Assembly (NCBI GenBank): GCA_046331245.1
Contig: JAXLRH010000003.1
Coordinates: 329,921-393,920 of the forward strand
Direction: 5' to 3'
Origin: SSF14 sp046331245
Lineage (GTDB): Bacteria; Actinomycetota; Acidimicrobiia; Acidimicrobiales; Microtrichaceae
DNA: 64,000 nt
Shown here: piece after piece, positions 58,552 to 64,000 of the stretch
Layout: each line of letters opens with the position of its first letter
How positions within the stretch are numbered: position 1 is the stretch's first letter
The notes under the pieces: model-generated
Told to the model about the DNA's origin: nothing
Databases searched by the model: none
The model's input: only the letters and a program-made list of their open reading frames with translations
Translations under genes and position numbers: made by a program

Positions 58552-59766
58552 TCAGATCGGCGGACGACGGGGCAGGTCGCGCCAGGGAGACCGTTCGTTG
58601 GCCTCGGCCATCCAACGGAGCCTCGTTCGATGCTCGTCGGGGATCTGGGCGTCCTCCCCTCGCGGACCGACGTTGATGAGGAAGTTGCCGCCCTTGGCCA
58701 GCGTGTCGGCCAGCGAGCCGAGGAGCTCCTCCTTGGTGAGGTAGTCGTCCTCGGTCGAGAACTTGTTGTACCCGAAGCTGAGGTCCATCCCCCGGGTCAT
58801 CTCCCACGCGCCCTTCATGCCGGTCGGGAGATCCGCGTACTCCGGGGTGCGGTGCTGGGAGAACGCGACCTGCGGCGGGACCAGTCCGTTCTTGAGGAGG
58901 GCGCGCCGCGCCATCTCGTTCGCCAGGCGGTCGATCGGGCCGACTCGCAGCAGGCGTGTGAGGTTGGGCATCGACATCCAGCGGTCGTTGACGCACCCGT
59001 CGGGCACCACCTCGAAGTAGTGCTCGAGGAGCTGGTAGATCCTCCCTTGCGGAGCGGGCCAGCAGATGTCGTTCCAGAGCACCGACGGCTCGTACCGCTC
59101 GACGAGCTCCCGCACCTGGGCGGCGGCGTACGCCGGGTACTCGCCGAACGGGACCGCCTTCAGACTGTCCGTGTAGCTCCCGATGGGATGCGCGTTGAAC
59201 GTGAAGTCGTAGCCGCCCGAGTAGTAGAGGCCGAACCGCATGCCCGCCGCTCGAATGGCTGCCGCGAGCTCACCGACGATGTCCCGCTCGGAGTTCCATC
59301 CGGGTCGGTGTGGGTTCGGTACATCGGTGGGCCAGAGGCAGTAGCCGTCGTGGTGCTTCGCGACGAGCACCACGTAGCCGGCGCCCGTCGCCGCGAACTC
59401 CGCTGCCCACCCCTCGGGGTCCCACTGGTCGAACCCGGCCTCGAAGGGCTCGCGGAAGGCCTCGTACGGGAGGTCGCCGTAGGTCTCCCGGTGGTACCTG
59501 CCGGCGCTGCTCGTGGGGAACCTGATGGAGTTCGGATACCACTCGACGTAGGGCGACTCCGCCTGCAGGTTCGGCTCGCGGGTCATGGCCATCTCGCGGA
59601 TGTGGAGATCGCGCGGCGCGTACGCGGGGACGGAGGCCATGGTCCAGTGGACGAAGATGCCGAGGCGCGCATCGGTCCACCACTGCGGTGGCGTGCGGTT
59701 CCGACTGCGGAGCGCCGGCGGCATCCTCGTCACGCGCTCGACGAATCGCAGGACCTGGTCGCTCAT
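58552..59766 (-). CDS. Alpha-L-fucosidase, GH29 family
   Basis: A 404-residue glycoside hydrolase. WWTDARLGIFVHWTMASVPAY, AGYVVLVAKHHDGYCLWPTDV and FGLYYSGGYDF are GH29 landmarks. The nucleophile is most likely Asp233 in SVLWNDICWP. KGGNFLINVGPRGEDAQIP closes the barrel domain. No signal peptide is seen, so it may act in the cytoplasm on imported fuco-oligosaccharides. ATG 59766 is used; GTG 59769 is adjacent. The usual C-terminal beta-sandwich is missing. Confidence 0.9.
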   Translation of the reverse strand: MSDQVLRFVERVTRMPPALRSRNRTPPQWWTDARLGIFVHWTMASVPAYAPRDLHIREMAMTREPNLQAESPYVEWYPNSIRFPTSSAGRYHRETYGDLPYEAFREPFEAGFDQWDPEGWAAEFAATGAGYVVLVAKHHDGYCLWPTDVPNPHRPGWNSERDIVGELAAAIRAAGMRFGLYYSGGYDFTFNAHPIGSYTDSLKAVPFGEYPAYAAAQVRELVERYEPSVLWNDICWPAPQGRIYQLLEHYFEVVPDGCVNDRWMSMPNLTRLLRVGPIDRLANEMARRALLKNGLVPPQVAFSQHRTPEYADLPTGMKGAWEMTRGMDLSFGYNKFSTEDDYLTKEELLGSLADTLAKGGNFLINVGPRGEDAQIPDEHRTRLRWMAEANERSPWRDLPRRPPI

Positions 59767-59817
59767 CACTCACCGCCTCGATCCGAAGGTGCGCCGATCG
59801 TACGCGGCGCGGTCGGC

Positions 59818-60525
59818 TCAGACGGCGGGAACGACGTGGAGGGTGATCGGCAGCGAGGTCGCTGTCCCCAGCGGGTTCGTGAAGACGCCGCGTGCCTGAG
59901 CTCCGTCGGCCGCCAACTCAGCGCCGACGATCTCGACGCTGACCGTCGTGGTGTCGCCGACCGTCTCGACGGTCGCGTCGGGAACGACGGTGCTCGTGGC
60001 CCATCCGTCGAAGCTCACCTCGAAGATCCCGCTCGGCGCAGGGATGCCGGTGGCGGAGAACGACAGGGTGAGGGTCGTGCCCTCGGGAACGGCTCCGGGG
60101 TCGACCGGTGTGGCTGCGACCGGAACTGTGCCGACGAGGAGCGTGATCGGGTCGGACGTCGCCGTCCCGAAGGCATTCGTGAACACGGCACGAGCCTGTG
60201 CGCCGGACGCCGACAGGGGCGCCGCGTCGATCTCGACGCTCACGGTGGTGGTGTTTCCGACCTTCTCGACGGTCGCATCGGGGACGACGGTGCTCGTGGC
60301 CCATCCGTCGAAGCTCACCTCGAAGACGGCGTCGGGTGCGGGGCTGCCGGTCGCAGAGAACGACAGCGTGAGCGTGGTGCCTTCGACGACCCATCCGGGC
60401 TGGACCGGAGCGGCGGCCACCGGCGCGGTTCCCGTCGGGGTGTCCGGCACGCAAGCCGCCCCGAACGTCGCCAGAATGCCGAGAACCAGTGGAGCGACAA
60501 GTCGTCGCAACGTCGAAGTTGACAT
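59818..60525 (-). CDS. Lipoprotein with two duplicated Ig-like domains
   Basis: A 235-residue lipoprotein. The N-terminus ends in the lipobox FGAAC. Two tandem repeats of about 95 residues follow, both containing EGTTLTLSFSATG and FEVSFDGWATSTVVPDATVE. The two halves are very alike in DNA too (about 59830-60130 against 60135-60435), so the duplication is recent or kept alike by conversion. The repeats look like beta-sandwich domains of bacterial surface proteins. ATG 60525 follows GGGGGG. Confidence 0.72.
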   Translation of the reverse strand: MSTSTLRRLVAPLVLGILATFGAACVPDTPTGTAPVAAAPVQPGWVVEGTTLTLSFSATGSPAPDAVFEVSFDGWATSTVVPDATVEKVGNTTTVSVEIDAAPLSASGAQARAVFTNAFGTATSDPITLLVGTVPVAATPVDPGAVPEGTTLTLSFSATGIPAPSGIFEVSFDGWATSTVVPDATVETVGDTTTVSVEIVGAELAADGAQARGVFTNPLGTATSLPITLHVVPAV

Positions 60526-60701
60526 GATGAACGCCCCCCGTTCGCCGATCACCCGCAATCCTGTCAGCCGACCGGACGCTCGGGCAAGGAATTCACCCGA
60601 GTCGAATTGCCATGTCGCTCGGCCGATCGAGCGGTACGTCGACGCAGGGCGGTGCGCGCAATTGCCGTGCGTGCCGGCTCGGGCGTGAGGCGTTGCGTTC
60701 G

Positions 60702-61625
60702 CTACGGCTTGCGGAACGACAGGTAGAGGAACGGCTGGAACCACGCCGTGTCGACGGTCGGTGCGAACGAATGCAAGTGACGCTCGGTCCGACCGCCGTG
60801 CGACAGGCGCCATGCGACCCGGCGAAGGAGTGACTGTCGGGTCCAGCCCTGTAGGGACGACACGAGCGGCAGGTTGCGATGGTCGCCGAAGGCCACGTCG
60901 AATTCGTGGTAGCTCGCGCCCGGGCCTCGTCGCAGGAAGCCCTCCATGTCGGAAAGCTCGGCATCGCCGTACGGCTCGCTGATACCCGGGCGCGGACTGG
61001 CGGGCGAGTGCCGGTAGGCGAGCTCGTATGGCAGCCAGTTGAAGAACGGAAGTTGCGAGGTGTGGGAGTCGAACGGCCAGAGGCGGTTCGGGGTCTCCAC
61101 GATGGTCATGAGCGCGCCCGAGCCCAGGCCCGACCACACCGTCTGCAGTGCGTCGATCCGTTCCTCGATCGTCATGTGCTCGAGCAGCGCGAAGAAGATC
61201 ACGCGGTCGAACTTCTCGGTGGCCAGCAGGTCCCCGACGTCGCGCGCGTTGCGGAGGATCAGGCGGGCGTCGAGACCCATGGCATCGAGGTTGGTGCGCG
61301 CCTCGGCTTGCAGCTCCTCGCTAAGATCGATCCCCACGACCTCGGCGCCCTGCTCGGCCATGGCAGCGGTGGATGCGCCGCCGCCGCAGCCCAGCTCGAG
61401 CACCTTGCTGCCGTCGAGCCGCTGGTCGGCATCCATCCATGGCACAGCTGCGGCCCGGAAGTTGTTGATCCGCTCGATCCAGTACGGCGAGGCGGTCGAC
61501 GGGATCGGGAGTCGCCGGCTCGTGAGGTGCGGGGGTGAGCGATCGGGTTCGAGGCGGGCCAGCACTTGGCGGCCCTTTCCTTCGATCGTTCGGACGAACG
61601 CAACCCGTCCCTGCCGTGTCACCAT
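60702..61625 (-). CDS. SAM-dependent methyltransferase, glycan type
   Basis: A 307-residue methyltransferase. Motif I is KVLELGCGGGASTAAMAEQGAEVVGIDLSEE and motif IV is FDRVIFFALLEHMTIEERIDAL. The layout resembles methyltransferases of surface-glycan or natural-product pathways, with a substrate-binding C-terminal part (PFFNWLPYELAYRH). ATG 61625 follows TTGGAGA. The 176-base gap to the lipoprotein (60526-60701) and the 210 bases up to the SIR2 gene (61626-61835) hold nothing clear; the second marks the point where GC content begins to fall. Confidence 0.85.
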   Translation of the reverse strand: MVTRQGRVAFVRTIEGKGRQVLARLEPDRSPPHLTSRRLPIPSTASPYWIERINNFRAAAVPWMDADQRLDGSKVLELGCGGGASTAAMAEQGAEVVGIDLSEELQAEARTNLDAMGLDARLILRNARDVGDLLATEKFDRVIFFALLEHMTIEERIDALQTVWSGLGSGALMTIVETPNRLWPFDSHTSQLPFFNWLPYELAYRHSPASPRPGISEPYGDAELSDMEGFLRRGPGASYHEFDVAFGDHRNLPLVSSLQGWTRQSLLRRVAWRLSHGGRTERHLHSFAPTVDTAWFQPFLYLSFRKP

Positions 61626-61835
61626 CTCATCTCCAAGGCTGATGACCCGCCGGTCATGGTTCGTGAACTCCGCACCAATGCAGCCGCCACTGTACCCAAG
61701 TAGTTGCTTCGACGGCGCTCGAAGATGGGACGCTGGGGCCTGGCGAGGCGCCGGCGCCTGCGATGCTCGGTGTCAGAGGACCTTCAGAGCCGAACGTCGA
61801 GTGGCGACTAGATAGTCAGCTCGCCCCGGGCTCAT

Positions 61836-63386
61836 TCAGTCGCTAACGCCGTCGTAGTCGATGGCGACCTCAGTGTCACTGCGCATGGTGGAGATATCTG
61901 GCATGGCAGCCGTATTCGGCACGTAGCGGAGGACGTCCGGATAGGTCTCGGCAATCTCATCGAGCGCAGCCTGAGCACGCAGCTTCACGTCTGCCTCGGC
62001 GGCGCCATCGTTCTCCAAAACCGTCAGCTGGTCTCGTACGAATCGGACCAGTACGTCAGCGACGAAGAACAGATCGTCATCTGAGTACCCCCCGTGGCGA
62101 TGTCCGTTCAGTTCGTCGTGGGCACGCGTCACAAAGCTCAGGATTGCGCTCAGCTCGACAGGCACAGACCAAATCATCGCCCAGTCGAGCTCATTGTCCT
62201 CACTGAAATCGGCGATCCAATCGCGGCCGCCTTCAGTGAGGAGTTGTGCCCGAAGGAACTTTGCTGAAGAATCGTCCACGCCAAAAATCGAGATCAACGA
62301 ACCGATGACGGCAAGATTCCGAAACCTCGACTGTGACGTGATTAGAGTGTGTAGCAGCTGCCGCGCACGTGGATAAAGGTCGCGTGGCATCGATCGGGTT
62401 CGGAGTGCAAGAAATGACGTCGGTGTCGATTGCTCAACGAAACTGAACTGCGGCTTCACATTGGCCTCACGCTGAGCCTCGTCGAGAACGAAAGACGACA
62501 CGTACATCGGATCTCCAGGTCGGCCCGGGATGGTGCCCGATGGCGAAGCCGCCGCACCGAGCCTGAAGAGGAATTCTGCGAGGAGTACTGTCCAGCCCTC
62601 CTCTGGGATCGTCCCCGTCGGATCTAGCACGATGGTGTTGAGGCCGACAGAGCGATCGAGCGCTTCGAGTACGGGATTCGAATGTGGTCGCACGATGTAC
62701 GACTGTGGCCTATCCTCGGCGGGAATGCCCTTCATCATGGCCATGAGCTTGAACCAAATGACGCGAATGTTGACGTCACTAAAGCTGTATCCCATGAAGA
62801 GCACGGAGCGTCCGAGGAGGTCAGCTCGAAACTTGAGATCCATCGGAGACTCGAAGTCGAGTCTCCGATAATATGACGATTCAGTGAGCACCAGCGTCTC
62901 GTCATGACGCAGGTCGCCATGATACTTGACCACTTGTGTCAGCTCGTGGTCAGCGGTAGCAATATCGCGTGGTAGGGTCACGACGTTTACCGGTAGGTCC
63001 AGCTTCCGGAGCGTACCTTCTATAGCTTCGTCGTAGTTGGTCGTGTAAATCTGAGGCGCGCCGAGGTTTGCGAGTTCGACGTGGAGCCCCGAGGTCAGAT
63101 AGTCGACGTTGGATGGGAGTTCACGCTCGATGATGTGTCGAATTGGACCCATCGTCTGATAGCTCTTGAGGAAGAGAAACTCCGCCACTTGTAGCGGATC
63201 ATTGTTCGCGTAGTTCTTCAGATCGGCGAACGTCGTCTCGGGACATACGTCTCTAGCGATGGACTCAAGGAGCATCCACCACGTGGGGAACTTGAAGTGC
63301 GCCGAGGCGCCAGCGCCGACGAAAGGAATGACCTTGCGTTCAGACACGAGACGCACCAATTCTGCGGGGGGATCAGGGATCGTCAT
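61836..63386 (-). CDS. SIR2-domain protein, probable NAD-hydrolysing defence factor
   Basis: A 516-residue protein. The N-terminal SIR2-like fold has VIPFVGAGASAHFKFPTWW (GAGAS at 24-28), IYTTNYDEAIE (Asn117), KYHGDLRHDE (His156) and FMGYSFSDVNIR (199-207). Asn and His are the active residues of SIR2-type NADases. The C-terminal 250 residues are helical with no named domain. Such proteins often deplete NAD to stop phage growth. Hand-counted lines inside the gene give about 50-57% GC, far below neighbours. ATG 63386 follows GGAGG; ATG 63473 would add 29 residues. Confidence 0.82.
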   Translation of the reverse strand: MTIPDPPAELVRLVSERKVIPFVGAGASAHFKFPTWWMLLESIARDVCPETTFADLKNYANNDPLQVAEFLFLKSYQTMGPIRHIIERELPSNVDYLTSGLHVELANLGAPQIYTTNYDEAIEGTLRKLDLPVNVVTLPRDIATADHELTQVVKYHGDLRHDETLVLTESSYYRRLDFESPMDLKFRADLLGRSVLFMGYSFSDVNIRVIWFKLMAMMKGIPAEDRPQSYIVRPHSNPVLEALDRSVGLNTIVLDPTGTIPEEGWTVLLAEFLFRLGAAASPSGTIPGRPGDPMYVSSFVLDEAQREANVKPQFSFVEQSTPTSFLALRTRSMPRDLYPRARQLLHTLITSQSRFRNLAVIGSLISIFGVDDSSAKFLRAQLLTEGGRDWIADFSEDNELDWAMIWSVPVELSAILSFVTRAHDELNGHRHGGYSDDDLFFVADVLVRFVRDQLTVLENDGAAEADVKLRAQAALDEIAETYPDVLRYVPNTAAMPDISTMRSDTEVAIDYDGVSD

Positions 63387-63514
63387 ACGGGCGTAGCCTC
63401 CGCCGGGTGAGCTCTCTGCAACACAGCACCCGCTAACTGCACGCGAGACTAGTTCATGGGAGCTTTCTGTCATGCTGGGACGTCCGCTTTCCGCAAGAAG
63501 CGATTCGTCGGGAT

Positions 63515-64000
63515 TTGGAGGGGCGGAGGAAGCCGGGCGAAGAACGGCTGCGCCGCCCGCCAGGCGACGGCTCTCGCACCACACAACTCCGTGACCAGCG
63601 TCGGGAGCGTCACCACGACGGCCACATCTGGGGCGATCAATTCGGCGAGGAATCGATGCGCTTCAACCTCGAGATCGACGACCTCGAGGCCGACAGCAAC
63701 GCAGTCGTCCTCGAGCAGCGGCACGGCGACGATACGCACCGCCGTTTCGAGGAACTGCACCAACTGTTGGATCGAAACGACGTCGCCCGCATCTGAGACG
63801 CTGCCACCGAGTCGGAACGCCGCACACTCCTCGATGAGCTCCTGGCCGACGTCACAGTTCTACCGGACCGCCTCACGGTCAGCGTCCGCGGAGCCCCAGC
63901 GCTCAACGCGGGCTTCTCAGAAGTCGGTCTGAAGGACTCGACTTTGAGTGGTGTCGGAGGGGGGACTTGCACCATTACCCCACGCGCATTCCCGCCCGGT
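63515..64000 (+). pseudogene. Serine recombinase C-terminal remnant with an in-frame stop
   Basis: From 63797 to the window edge the frame reads SERRTLLDELLADVTVLPDR, then LTVSVRGAPALNAGFSEVGL, very like the C-terminal end of actinobacterial large serine recombinases. The same frame upstream (from about 63515) is highly charged (EIDDLEADSNAVVLEQRH, RRFEELHQLL) like the coiled coil that precedes this end. A TGA at 63794-63796 divides the two parts. No catalytic domain is in view. The true extent is unknown and may continue beyond the window. Confidence 0.45.

Noticed and set aside
63470..63763. 97-residue minus-strand frame
   Set aside because: It is the hydrophobic mirror of a charged plus-strand frame, has no motif and no clear ribosome-binding site.
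1..64000. tRNA, rRNA and CRISPR arrays
   Set aside because: No gap is long enough for rRNA, no spaced identical repeats were found, and I saw no convincing tRNA cloverleaf by eye; a covariance-model scan would settle tRNAs.

Overview
The window is high-GC (about 70% in coding lines I counted by hand) and gene-dense. It looks like a chromosome segment from a soil or aquatic actinobacterium, most likely of the class Acidimicrobiia; that placement is an inference. Supporting signs are GTG-rich starts, promoters of the form TANNNT placed 6-10 bases before a start codon (leaderless transcripts), F420- and mycothiol-type enzyme families, a sortase-type LAFTG tail, and an ECF42 sigma factor paired with a DGPF protein. 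No rRNA, tRNA or CRISPR array was seen.

Layout. 1-2360: a truncated TPR protein and three small enzymes. 2370-7331: a 1653-residue wall-anchored adhesin-like protein. 7388-10572: a glycosyltransferase/phosphatase-like/membrane fusion translationally coupled to a small membrane protein. 10686-12428: a DGPF-ECF42 operon with its predicted self-recognised promoter. 12433-17940: a branched-chain amino acid-type ABC importer whose binding protein lies on the opposite strand. 17998-28908: a surface-glycan block with four acyltransferases, two GT-C-type glycosyltransferases, a methyltransferase and a PhyH-type dioxygenase. 28931-38139: leuS and valS head to head, then an IleRS homologue whose HIGH and KMSKS motifs are both altered. 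38199-43020: a PrmC relative, a TetR regulator, a cholesterol-oxidase-like GMC enzyme and a methyltransferase. 43054-49652: a lipoprotein, two TetR regulators, a P450, an esterase and a Baeyer-Villiger monooxygenase; with the GMC enzyme this suggests oxidative degradation of a sterol, terpenoid or other cyclic ketone. 49660-52281: a rifamycin phosphotransferase homologue preceded by a RAE-like inverted repeat. 52300-55592: a fifth acyltransferase and a protein joining about six LLGxxTERS repeats to a methyltransferase. 55648-61625: small enzymes (one frameshifted), an ArsR/AHSA1 pair with an operator over the start codon, an alpha-L-fucosidase, a duplicated-domain lipoprotein and a methyltransferase. 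61836-64000: a low-GC SIR2-domain gene next to a broken serine-recombinase remnant, a probable defence or mobile island.

Best candidates for something unusual are the IleRS homologue with degenerate signatures, the LLGxxTERS-methyltransferase protein, the three-part fusion at 7819-10572, the RAE-like element before the Rph homologue, the SIR2/recombinase island, and several compact regulatory structures: an RBS-sequestering hairpin at 1087-1114, tandem six-codon minicistrons at 29759-29808, a 35-bp palindrome at 47815-47849 and the ArsR operator at 58496-58519.
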